From the NCBI GenBank assembly GCA_000827265.1, contig KN834875.1, positions 17,213 through 28,386 of the forward strand: a DNA stretch of 11,174 bases, in the 5' to 3' direction. Each line of letters starts with the position of its first letter. Positions within the stretch are counted from its first letter, which is position 1. A program made the translations under genes and the position numbers. The notes below the pieces were generated by a model. The model did not search any database and was not told where the DNA came from. It saw nothing but the letters and a program-made list of their open reading frames with translations. Positions 1 through 8,076 of this stretch are shown piece by piece. The DNA comes from Collybiopsis luxurians FD-317 M1 (lineage: Eukaryota > Basidiomycota > Agaricomycetes > Agaricales > Omphalotaceae).

Positions 1-238
1 GTTGAGAGAAACTGTTAACAAGCACCGGTAACCACATAGTACTTTGGTGTGACTGGAAGTAAACCACTATAAGTGACTATTCCCAATTTGTGGGCAAGCA
101 TAATGCACCCATAGCTGGACCCCATAGCTATGTCGAATAATGCACATGTTCAAATGGTAGACTTCTGCTCCCAATTCAAGGTAACTAGGAACACAAGCAC
201 CTACTAAACGTGATGGCCACAAAAACTACCATGTACAT

Positions 239-1640
239 CTAGTTCAGCCATTTCAAGGAAATAAACAACAGACCTGTAGGCGCAGTAGTCACGAGCACCG
301 AACCAATCTGGTCATAACAATGGTACCAGAGTATGCTCTTCCTACCAACTGCGGTGCAAAATAGAGGGCAATAATAAGTGACAAAGTGATAACAATGGAC
401 GTAACGGTGTAGTCGAGAAAGTTTCATGCGAGGAATAGCTTTTGAATATCTTGATCTGACCATTCAATAGGCCTAAATGAGAGAACCTTTATGAAACAAC
501 TAGCAGTATCATCTGCAGTGTTCTAGGTAGAATGGAACATTGTTACAGAGCTGGCCCATACAGGAGGCAGTCTTAGTCTGATATCATCTATGAGTCATAA
601 AGGCTTTGAGCTGCTGAAATATTGAGAAGGGAATAACAGAAATCAGAGTGGATTATATGCTCAGAGGGGTCTGAATGTACAACAGTTGGAGTCAGTTGGA
701 GTGGTTCTTGGATCGAAGCTCAGCTACATGCAACAATGATAGCTGCTGTAGACACATAGAGCTAAACACAAGGGCAACTCTTAGAATGGATTGAGCACAA
801 AGCATAACATAGGTACACACCCAAAAAACTCATAGTTCACCCACTATCATCACTAGCAGATGGTGACACAGATAAAGACATTCCGTGGTGAAAAGTAGAG
901 GAGAATGGCAAGCTGGACAGTCAAGAGGAAGGATGTTGAGGTGTATGAGAGGAAGTCAGGTGCAGTTTGAACTTCTCGATTTGAACATTGGATAGGCCCG
1001 GATGGGAGAACTGTTATGGAACAACAATTGGTATTGCATGCAGTGTTGAAGGTACCATGGAACATTGTTACAGAGCTGGCCTATACACGAGGCAGTCTTA
1101 GTCTGATATTATTCATGAGTTGTAATGGCACACATGATATATAGCCCTTATCCCATCCAAAACATTAAAGCTTTTCTCCAGGAATATTGAGGAGAGAGTT
1201 GCACAAATTACAACAGATAATGCACCCGGAGAAGTCTGGAATGTATGAGGACTGGGACAGACAATGAGCAAGCCAGCTGGAATGGTTCTCAGCTCAAAGC
1301 TATGCCATGCACAATGACAATAGCAAGAGCAAATGTATACACTAAATGGATGGGCTACTGTCAGCAATGGATTGGGTGCGAAGCATAACATGGGTATGCA
1401 CCTATCATTGCTGCCAGTACCCCATCAAAGCCTTGGACATTGTTTCACCGACAATGAAGAATGCGGTGATCATACCTGTTTAGCACAAGCAGGAAACTAT
1501 ATAAAAATTTCATCTTCATACACAACAGCAAACGACTTGCAACACCTTCACCTCAACGCCAGAATCGAACTTTAGCTGTAGCCATTGCAGACAAAGGTTC
1601 TGACACCGAGCTCAAAAACACTCTGCAGCTACAATGTATA
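239..1640 (-). pseudogene. Decayed membrane-protein-like gene remnant (R1 copy)
   Basis: On the minus strand, fragments of one ancestral protein can be read in changing frames. Near 1565-1640 there is a stretch reading SVSEPLSAMATAK followed by VRFW. Around 853-960 is FLSYTSTSFLLTVQLAILL followed by FSPRN, and around 330-430 is a second copy of that segment, FLDYTVTSIVITLSLIIAL followed by FAP. The same segments occur in the R3 copy at the matching places. Alternating polar start, a 15-20 residue hydrophobic run and a basic end suggest a transmembrane segment. No uninterrupted gene remains, because frames change and stops intervene. I do not recognise the family. Agreement of the hydrophobic frame in three places supports former coding, but chance agreement through DNA homology alone cannot be fully excluded. 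Confidence 0.4.
340..1403. repeat. Internal tandem duplication within R1 (units about 340-826 and 860-1403)
   Basis: Two successive blocks of R1 resemble each other and the single corresponding block of R3. The clearest shared stretch is GGAACATTGTTACAGAGCTGG followed by GAGGCAGTCTTAGTCTGATAT, at about 534-583 and again about 1060-1110. Further shared anchors are CATTCAATAGGCC/CATTGGATAGGCC (about 462 and 983) and GGATTGAG/GGATTGGG followed by GCATAACAT (about 787 and 1370). R3 has one such block (about 9670-10150), so the duplication happened in the R1 lineage. The left unit lacks some sequence that the right unit keeps around 1125-1260. Boundaries are approximate because they were set by eye. 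Confidence 0.65.
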
Positions 1641-1825
1641 ATAATAATCGATATAAGAAATAAATCCAGGTCATTTGGGCAATGTCGAATTCCAACATCA
1701 AACCCTAAATGCATCATGCATCAGTGAACGCCTCAACACCGGCTCCCAGTCCGGTAAGTTAGTTGCCTACGTTCAGTCTAGCAATACCCTATTAGAGCCT
1801 TGGACATTGTTTTACAGGCAACAAT
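1416..1825. repeat. Short direct repeat pair 1416-1455 / 1783-1825
   Basis: A roughly 40-base motif containing AGCCTTGGACATTGTTT and ending in ACAAT occurs at 1416-1455 inside R1 and again at 1783-1825, just beyond the point where the R1/R3 alignment stops. R3 has one copy, near 10165-10189. The second copy may mark the edge of another partial repeat unit to the right of R1. Confidence 0.55.
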
Positions 1826-2980
1826 CTTTCATGATCTTGTAGACATCCACCATAAGGATACTAAAGAACTTGGTCAAAATTTCCCCAGTGAGATAATGCA
1901 ACAACTTCTCCTGCTACCTTCCAGGCATGTGGCGACCACAATAGCCCCTTCTTCCTGAGGACAAAATCCAAAAACCCACCAGCTATTGCAAAAAAATTCC
2001 GACAATCTACTCCTCCAGTAATTGGACTGCCTTCTGAGTTAAAAGTTTTGCAGCAGGCTCAGTAAGTAGGGAGTTTTTCTATAGGTATATTTTCATTAAT
2101 CTCTGAAAGTTTGGTCACAGCGTACCTCGAGGTGTCGGACAGACTGTTCACTGCTCAGGCTCAAATCTTGGCTAGGTTTATGGATTCCATATTAAAGGTT
2201 CCAATTCTTAATGAGCCATGGTAACAGGATAGGGTCGGTTAAATGGCTTCTTGTAGTTTGTACAGTGTCAAACAACAAGCTGAGATCGCATGCAAAAGCA
2301 TTATTGCATTTGGGACTTGGATTTAAGGTTTGACTTGGTGTAGTATCTCATACTCATTCCAAATTAAGGTCCAACAAATCTTATTGTTGCAGAGAAGAGC
2401 TCCAGATCCAAAGTCAAAAATTCAGCTTCAGCATGTATTGAGGTGAGTTTCATCCAATCATGATCCCTTGCCTTCAAGCCTGAAGTGATGTACAGAGATC
2501 TGCACTAAATGAAGGCTTCAACTAAGACCGACCGACAGTGAATCTCCTTTAGCTCATTCAGGTACAATTGTGAAACCCAGCATTAGGGCTGTAAAGCAGC
2601 AATCTAGTGTGAAATGCCTCCTGAGAGTTGTGCTCGTCGATGGGTTAGGCACAGTACTGATGTCATATTTTGCATGTTCTGCGCTGGATCTCCCTGTTGA
2701 CTTCCTGAGTACGCCGACTCTAGGCACAATCTAGGACAAAGCTTAAGCGACAGACTTGCATCCACTTGGTCTGTTCCCTAGTCCTTTTTTGGACAATGGA
2801 AACTGGATTCTTACAGCCCCATTGGGGTGCGTCATGCAGTTTTCTGCACAGTCAGCATCAGGTACGATTAACTTGATGTCTACTTGGACATTTTAAGTTC
2901 GGGATATTTTGAAGGCTGAATATCTCTAGGGCAGCAACAGTGAATCTCAAGGTAAGAATACCAGTGAGCAGATAACCTGG
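1826..2980. other. Intergenic stretch, no gene seen
   Basis: No open reading frame above about 60 codons, no convincing chain of exons with fungal splice sites, and no RNA gene or repeat was recognised here. Its 3' part serves as upstream region of the lectin/aerolysin gene. Former repeat DNA decayed beyond recognition by eye is possible. Confidence 0.5.
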
Positions 2981-2984
2981 AAGC

Positions 2985-2992
2985 TATATAAG
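2985..2992 (+). promoter_or_regulatory. TATA box of the lectin/aerolysin gene
   Basis: TATATAAG lies 130 bases before the start codon at 3122 and is followed by a strongly pyrimidine-rich leader. That arrangement is common in expressed basidiomycete genes. Transcription would be expected to begin some 25-40 bases downstream, about 3010-3030. This is inferred from the motif, not from transcript data. Confidence 0.6.
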
Positions 2993-3015
2993 GGCAGACT
3001 CGTTAGCTGGAAAAG

Positions 3016-3051
3016 ATGAAGATCCTCTTCTTCTTTGCACTCGAACTCTAG
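3016..3051 (+). promoter_or_regulatory. Possible upstream ORF in the 5' leader
   Basis: An ATG at 3016 opens an 11-codon frame, MKILFFFALEL, ending in TAG at 3049-3051, 70 bases before the main start. If transcription starts before 3016 it would be a uORF that could lower translation of the main frame. The peptide resembles the start of a signal sequence, but it is closed by a stop and no donor site inside it would join it to the main frame. The predicted start site is very close to this ATG, so it may simply be untranscribed. Confidence 0.3.
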
Positions 3052-3121
3052 ACTTTAGTTTTCTGTTCTCAACCTACCTCTCATCTATCTACCTCTATCA
3101 TCCTCTTTACTACTATCAAGA
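3052..3121 (+). promoter_or_regulatory. CT-rich 5' leader and start context
   Basis: About 70 bases rich in C and T, with several CTAYCTC/CTATC-like repeats, lead directly into ATCAAGAATGCC. An A at -3 relative to ATG and the CT-rich tract agree with a real start at 3122 rather than with a later ATG. Confidence 0.5.
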
Positions 3122-4911
3122 ATGCCTTTCGACAGTGAACACGGCCCTTTCGAAGACCAATACAATGAGTCTAACCTCGTGAACATCCATATCCGTTGCG
3201 CAGCCCGCCTCGACAGTCTGAAGTCCAAGTACACCAATGGAAAGTGGTCGTACAAGCATGGTGCTGATGGTGGGAGGCCTGAGCTGTTCCACATGGAGAA
3301 CAGTATGTCATTCCTTGTCCTCCACTAGAAGTCAACAGATACTGATTATGAAACGGCGCAGATGAGGCCATTATTGTAACTATAAATTATGCCATATCCT
3401 TATTTACTAATGCTACCCTTCTAGACTGTCTGGATCTGGCGCACTGATTCACAGGTCCACGCAATTCAGTTTCAAACCAATACTGGCTGGCTATCTCCAA
3501 AATACGGCGATGCTGTAGGCAGCAGTGCACCCTTGGTCTACTGCAGCTACAATGAAAATCTGAAGTGTGAATGTGCCCTGATGGGTTTCAAGGGACACGC
3601 TGGTAATGAGATCGATTTTGTGGAGGTGAGCTATTTTTTAAGCCCGGTAAATGCAATGAATTGGGATCCTAATTCTGATCCAGCCTGTTTGGTCAAACAC
3701 TCGCATCCTTGATGCTTGCCATGTTACCGTTGGCGACTACAAGGGAGGCTTCGTGGGTGATGGTCATTTTGACCAGCTAAGCAAGGTTTCGGATCCATTC
3801 AAGACAGTGCTCGAGGCCATCATTGTTCGGGCTGGCGCTGAGGTTGATGCAATTGAAGTATGGAAAATGGTTCACTTGAGAAACACCTGGAACTTATTGC
3901 TCCTCTACAGTGCATCTTTCATGCCGTTGATGATGGTGAACAGAGAAGCGGACGCGCCGGGGGTCTTGGAGGTACTGAATATGTCTTCACACTCGGAATG
4001 AACGAGTGCATCGTATCCATTGTAGGACGTGCCTCTGCCCGTATTGATAGCCTGCAATTCATCACCAACACTGGCAGTAAGTTTTGTCATTGAGCTAATT
4101 TCAGCATTTCTGACTCAACTGTGTTTGTCTTTTTTTTTTTTCTTCAGGACAATCCAATGTCTACGGTGGGCCTGGAGGCGAACCTTTCATCTTAAAGCCT
4201 CCATTCAAAGGCACAGATGACTCTTCCGACACGAACATGTCCCTTCTGTGCTTCCAAGGCCATGCTGCACCCACTCTGAACTATGGTAATGCGATTACCA
4301 TCCATGGCCTTGCTCCGGTCTAGGCTCCCGACCCACCAGTGAGCTTCTCCCTCTCCATCGATCATTTTTCTGAAGAGGACTTGCTCCGCACTGCACAAGG
4401 TACTCCTGAGATTGCGCATCAGCCTTCCAAGGAGGCGAAAAACACCACACTGGACAACACAACGAGCAATATAAACTTCTCGATGCAGACTACCAAGTCG
4501 ACAAGTGTCACGCTGTCCGAGAGCTCGAGATCCCGAATTGGTGAAAAGTACACCTATTCCGTCAAGTGTAACGGTGAGGTGGGAGTACCGCTCATCGCTA
4601 AAAGGGGATTTGAGGTCTCTGCATCAGTCGAGGTAGCTGAGGAGCATGAGTGGGGAAGTACGATGACAGATGGGCAAACTATTACCAAGGAATTTACGGA
4701 GACTTACGCGGATTCCATGACGGTTCGACCTGGGATGAAGATGACCGCTACGGTTACTTTGTACAAGGTGGTTGCCAAGGATGTGAAGTGGACGGGTAAA
4801 ATGACTGTCACCTATGCTTGGGGAGGTACGCAGACTTTCGATGTCGATGGGACCTTTGACAGCGTTAGCTGCACCAAGCAGCACATTAACCTCAATGCTG
4901 TGCCTCTTTAA
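3122..4911 (+). CDS. Jacalin-like lectin (two domains) fused to an aerolysin-family pore-forming module
   Basis: Best exon chain: 3122-3302, 3362-3375, 3425-3625, 3684-3857, 3911-4076, 4148-4285, 4340-4911, which stays in phase and gives 481 residues. Residues 1-132 and about 133-291 look like two jacalin-type beta-prism lectin domains: each has a strand such as LDSL or VDAI, a Gly-rich turn (GADGG; GRAGGLGGTEY), a FQTNTG/FITNTG strand and a GFKGHAG/CFQGHA strand. Residues about 292-481 match the aerolysin fold by a long Ser/Thr-rich alternating stretch (start TTLDNTTSNINF), a polar amphipathic segment and a C-terminal strand series around WTGKMTVTYAWGG. Lectin plus aerolysin architecture is known from fish Dln1/natterin-like proteins and from the fungal lectin LSL, which bind glycans and form pores. 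No signal peptide is present (start MPFDSEHGPF), as in many fungal cytosolic lectins. An in-frame TAG at 4321 falls inside the last candidate intron; if that intron is kept, the product is a 303-residue lectin alone. The family call is by pattern recognition. It could also be a pseudogene if the intron is not real. Confidence 0.78.
3362..3375 (+). other. 14-nt micro-exon between two short introns
   Basis: Splicing exon 1 straight to the exon at 3425 using the strong GTATGT donor at 3303 breaks the frame. A 14-base exon solves this. Intron 3303-3361 (59 nt) has donor GTATGT, a CTGAT branch-like site and acceptor GCGCAG. Intron 3376-3424 (49 nt) has donor GTAACT, CTAAT and acceptor TTCTAG. The result reads NEAII before TVWIW, which lines up with NECIVSI in the second lectin domain (near 3998-4018). 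Both the phase and the domain alignment support it. Confidence 0.7.
4130..4141 (+). other. 12-T tract next to the 3' splice site of intron 4077-4147
   Basis: Twelve consecutive T end six bases before the acceptor TTCAG at 4147. They form the polypyrimidine tract of the 71-nt intron that starts with GTAAGT at 4077. A homopolymer of this length is prone to length variation and sequencing error, though inside an intron it does not affect the frame. Confidence 0.7.
4286..4339 (+). other. Candidate 54-nt intron containing the in-frame TAG
   Basis: Donor GTAATG at 4286 and acceptor CCACCAG at 4339 are both phase 1, so splicing joins the lectin frame to the aerolysin frame and removes the TAG at 4321-4323. 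The length matches the other introns of the gene. Against it, the branch site is weak, and the unspliced reading NAITIHGLAPV looks like a genuine last strand of the second lectin domain. Three readings are therefore open: a constitutive intron, an optionally retained intron, or a true coding stretch ended by a stop. Confidence 0.5.
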
Positions 4912-5110
4912 GGGGATTGGGACTGGGTAGGGATTGCATGAATTATTCTCCTTAGCGCCCCTGTTCCCCTTAGCGTCTTGCGCTTAGAATGCTCCACAAT
5001 TTTTTTTGTTCCTTTTCGGTTCTGGTTGGGTTATTTCACGTATATTGTCGTTCCTCTTCTGTTTTCGTATCAGAGAAGAAAAAATATACGCAGTTTTTGG
5101 TTACTTATTT
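4912..5110 (+). terminator. Likely 3' untranslated and end-processing region
   Basis: After the TAA at 4909 come T-rich stretches (TTTTTTTTG near 5000, TTCCTCTTCTG near 5051) and an A-rich patch AGAAGAAAAAATATA near 5079-5092, of the kind that accompanies fungal cleavage and polyadenylation. A canonical AATAAA appears only at about 5263. The exact end cannot be set. Confidence 0.3.
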
Positions 5111-5608
5111 AGAATTGATCATCGGCCGAACCACTGGCAAGTCTCTGTGATTACTTACTAGTGAGATCATGAATCCGGGACGAATTGAATGATGTAGAGT
5201 TTGAAGAACAGGATATCATCATAGGACAAAATTTTTTCACGTTTCAGTAACTCTGTAAATTGCCAATAAATCGGTCGGTTTCAATATCTATTTGGATTTT
5301 TGAAAGACCTCTAAATCCGAAATATACTTGCTTGAATTCAGCCATGAAAAAACCCGAGTCCTGACTTGTATGGATCATATTCCAATTTCTATTCATTTCA
5401 TCCCACCTTCATTCAGTATACGGTCACCAAGTTCAAAGTGCAGAAGAAGTAGAACCCTCCGAATAGTGTTTGAGAGCCTTCCGGCCCCCAGAACGAGAAC
5501 AAACCTTCTCGTTACCTTTAGCTTTGGTTCTTCTGGAAACTGATAGTGATTCTATGTATGAGATGGCCATTGATTCTGTTCAATGTCACCGCGTGGAACC
5601 GCAAAAAG

Positions 5609-5675
5609 TTCAATATATATACAAGCATTTCGTGGTTCCCCTCTATCACCTCCTATCACCTCGTACTCTCCGGAA
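5609..5675 (+). promoter_or_regulatory. Orphan promoter-like module
   Basis: An AATATATATACAAG element near 5609-5622 is followed by a CT-rich stretch with a tandem CTATCACCTC motif (about 5642-5665). This resembles the arrangement before the lectin/aerolysin gene. The next ATG (5749) opens only a three-codon frame, and no exon chain follows. It may be the remnant 5' end of a lost gene, a promoter for a noncoding transcript, or chance. Confidence 0.25.
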
Positions 5676-7642
5676 TCCTTTTAGTCATTAATTAATGCAT
5701 TGAGCATTCCGTAGAGAAGTGATTGCTTGGCACTGATGAGAATCAGAGATGGCCGTCTGAAGAGTCGACCTTTGCTCAAGTCCAGGTACTAGTGTGAACT
5801 TTCTGTACGTGAGTAAGGAAGTAAATAGGAATCTCGGAAGAACGAAAATTGCTTTCAGTAAAGCTTAGACGTTCCGTGAGTGAACGAGCCTTGCCGACCT
5901 AGATATGATATGATAGGATATGATAATGCGGCCTAGGAACAGAAGCTTGAGATGATATTATATGATAGGAGGGGAAATTGGAAATAAAAAGATAAAGGAA
6001 CCTGGAACATTCGTTGGATTGTTGGACATGGCATCTGTGGAGTCGGAGTCTTTTAACTTTTTCATGACCTTGATCTTGGAGAAAAAGTTAAACTGGCCTT
6101 GCAGAGGAACGTCTAGGGAAGTTGACCATGTGTACGGTCTATTAATATGTCGGATGAGAAGTATGATCAAAGAGAATTTTCGAGGCCTGGTGGAGATGGG
6201 TGGAGATGAATGCAGTCAGAAGTCAAAGACTCGAAATGTTTATGAAGTGTGAGAAAGGTCGAGGAAATACCGTTAGTATTCCCCGCTCGTGGGAGGGGAC
6301 AATATGGTACCCAGAAGGTACAACAGTCAAAATGAATTGTTAATTTAGAAGTATATTTGAGGTAATCCCTATCGTTATGGAAAATCCCTATCGATGAGAC
6401 GGTATATTGAGCTTGAAGGATCTGCTCCGTTCCAGGTGGACCGATCCATCAGTGAGTTGAGTGTACATACCGTCCTTGCGTCGTGTTCGAGTTAACTTTT
6501 GAGTTCCGAAGGTATCTGCTAATTCCGAGAATTCCAAGCATCTCAAGAAGCGGAACTGGTTGCGCAGTGCAATGCAAAGAGCCTACCTGCTGGATCTATT
6601 CGGACCTACGTTGATCCCATGTAGAGTAGATCTAGAGAACCTCCTTCGTAACTAGTGTGAGTTGAGTGCCACTAATTCTTCACGGGTTACTGATCAGTAC
6701 ATGAACCACATTCCGTATGTCATTGAGTTACAAACACCGAGCTGAGATGGACACGCTAGTATGAAAATTGATAAAGGAACTCGCTCACGAGACTAGTTTT
6801 GCAATGTGCAGGTATGTCCGTGTCACCGTGTCGAGAAGACGGAGTCGAGCCCATCAGGCATGCATATATCGGAGTTCTCCAATTCATCCTTATTTTCACA
6901 TCCAACACCGCAGTAGACTATACCATATATGCGGTTGCGGCCTAAGGGAGCCTAGGTACTTTGTAAAGGGCAGTAATTGACTTGGATCAATTGTTGCGGA
7001 TGACAAAATTCCAGCCCCATTTTTGCAAAGGGCGAATGGAAAGTTTAGGATTAAAGTTTGTGGTCAGAAGAAAGATCATGTGTGCACACGACGCACAAAA
7101 GGTTCTACTAAAGAGAATGCACTAACCTTTGTGTAGATCTTGCTTCCATTGCTCAACCAGAAGCTAGTACTGGTAGTAGTGGTTTGGTATCCCCGTTGAG
7201 AGTGGAATAGCCGAAATCCAAATTTAGTGAATCTTACATAATACCGGGTTACCCGATTTGGCAGATGAACAGAGACGTCCGTGTGGTCCTTATCCACCCT
7301 ATATCGACCAACAGCTATAAGAGATATCATGGCCAACTCTCAAGCTGGCTATACCGGTCAGCGGAATTTTGATTCCAATTCATTCTCAATCTAATTTTTG
7401 TACCCTCAAGTCTTTAACATTCCTATCGATCTCCATTCCCCCCGTGTCTTCATTTTCCCCGTGTTACATTGTCAGGCTCGGCCCTAAACACTCGCAGACG
7501 CTTCTCACATCGATACTCGCATAGCACCCCATCTGTCCTTCTTTCGGCTCTTCCGGTCCCATCGCTCAGTTCTTCAGCCTCATCAATCTCATGCCCATGC
7601 CTATGATTATGTTTCCTCCTCGTCGTTCTCTGCTAAAAAGAA
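5676..7642. other. Long intergenic region, no gene supported
   Basis: Several frames of 60-96 codons exist on both strands, including 5962-6252 (+), 5958-6170 (-) and 7076-7336 (-). None shows a recognisable motif or compositional sign of selection, and none has a reliable exon chain. A run of short ATATGAT units lies at about 5903-5966. Just before 7642 the sequence is pyrimidine-rich (7420-7620), as expected upstream of a gene. Confidence 0.45.
5903..5966. repeat. Short degenerate ATATGAT repeats
   Basis: GATATGATATGATAGGATATGATAAT at 5903-5928 and GATGATATTATATGATAGG near 5951-5969 consist of imperfect 5-7 base units. They are probably the product of replication slippage and have no evident function. 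Confidence 0.5.
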
Positions 7643-7732
7643 ATGAAATTCTCATTCCGCTTCGACAGATACGTTGCCGGCTCTGTCGACGTCGACGTTA
7701 ATGGCTTCCTCTCCTCCGTCAAAATCTATGAG

Positions 7733-7748
7733 ACCGCGTTACCGCGTT
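7733..7748 (+). repeat. 8-bp tandem duplication ACCGCGTT x2
   Basis: ACCGCGTT occurs twice back to back inside a coding stretch. The reading frame before the first copy and the frame after the second are offset exactly as an 8-bp insertion would make them. With one copy, the frame passes from KIYETALP into ALKARLERVL without a stop. Such footprints arise from slippage or from excision of a DNA transposon that makes 8-bp target duplications (for example hAT elements), though an excision footprint usually carries altered bases between the copies and none are seen here. Confidence 0.75.
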
Positions 7749-8025
7749 ACCTGCACTCAAGGCGAGATTGGAGAGGGTGTTAATCGCCGATGTGAATCCC
7801 ACGGCTGAGGCTAGGGCTGGGGCAGAGAATACTCATTTGGATTGTGGTTTTGGGGTCAGAATAACAAGACGGGGCGAATGTGAATGCAAATACTAGGTCA
7901 CGCTCTAGAGTGTGGTCAGAGATTAGTTTGCTTGGGTGGTTGGGGAATTCGATGAGCAATGGTGAGGAGGACGAGGAGGAAGAGGACGAGTATGAGTTGG
8001 GTATGAGTATGGATATGATAGTGTG

Positions 8026-8076
8026 GTACGTATAGGTCTCTTTGCTGTCTCTGTTATAAGCTGATGCCTATCTTAG
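8026..8076 (+). other. 51-nt intron in the broken gene
   Basis: Donor GTACGT, a CTGAT branch-like site at about 8061 and acceptor TCTTAG bound 51 bases. Both sides are in matching phase (TG plus G gives Trp between MDMIV and HSPPEP). This is the strongest single sign that the locus was a real protein gene. Confidence 0.65.

Larger units (their letters stand above)
1..1756. repeat. Dispersed repeat copy R1, truncated by window edge
   Basis: This stretch aligns in the same orientation with 9305-10490 (copy R3). Anchors are GTTGAGAGA at position 1 and 9305, GTCGAATAATGCA near 132 and 9414, TTTCAAGGAA near 250 and 9578, and CACCGGCTCCC near 1737 and 10470. By eye the match is imperfect, with many differences being CG versus TG or CA, and R1 is longer because of an internal duplication. 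The left end lies outside the window: R3 continues to the left with sequence that would fall before position 1. No terminal inverted repeats, LTRs or target-site duplications were found, so I do not assign it to a transposon class. The minus strand carries a decayed reading frame, listed separately. Confidence 0.75.

Noticed and set aside
1..1756. R1 and R3 as long terminal repeats of one retrotransposon
   Set aside because: The copies are over 1 kb, heavily diverged and 9 kb apart. They enclose a cellular-type gene and show no reverse transcriptase, integrase, primer-binding site or polypurine tract between them.
3303..3425. Frameshift in the first lectin domain
   Set aside because: An apparent one-base phase error disappears when a 14-nt micro-exon is placed between two introns with good splice sites.
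3753..4001. Long plus-strand frame running through the exon end at 3857
   Set aside because: It is coding only to 3857. Beyond that it reads through the 53-nt intron 3858-3910 (donor GTATGG, acceptor CTACAG), after which the lectin motif continues in another frame in correct phase.
5962..6252. 96-codon plus-strand frame (start MIGGEIGNKK) and its 70-codon antisense partner
   Set aside because: No recognisable motif, no promoter or splice support, and low-complexity ATATGAT repeats at its start. Open frames of this size are expected by chance here.
7076..7336. 86-codon minus-strand frame with a GTTAGT donor-like site near its end
   Set aside because: It might be a first exon, but no matching acceptor and continuing exon were found downstream on the minus strand, and no family was recognised.
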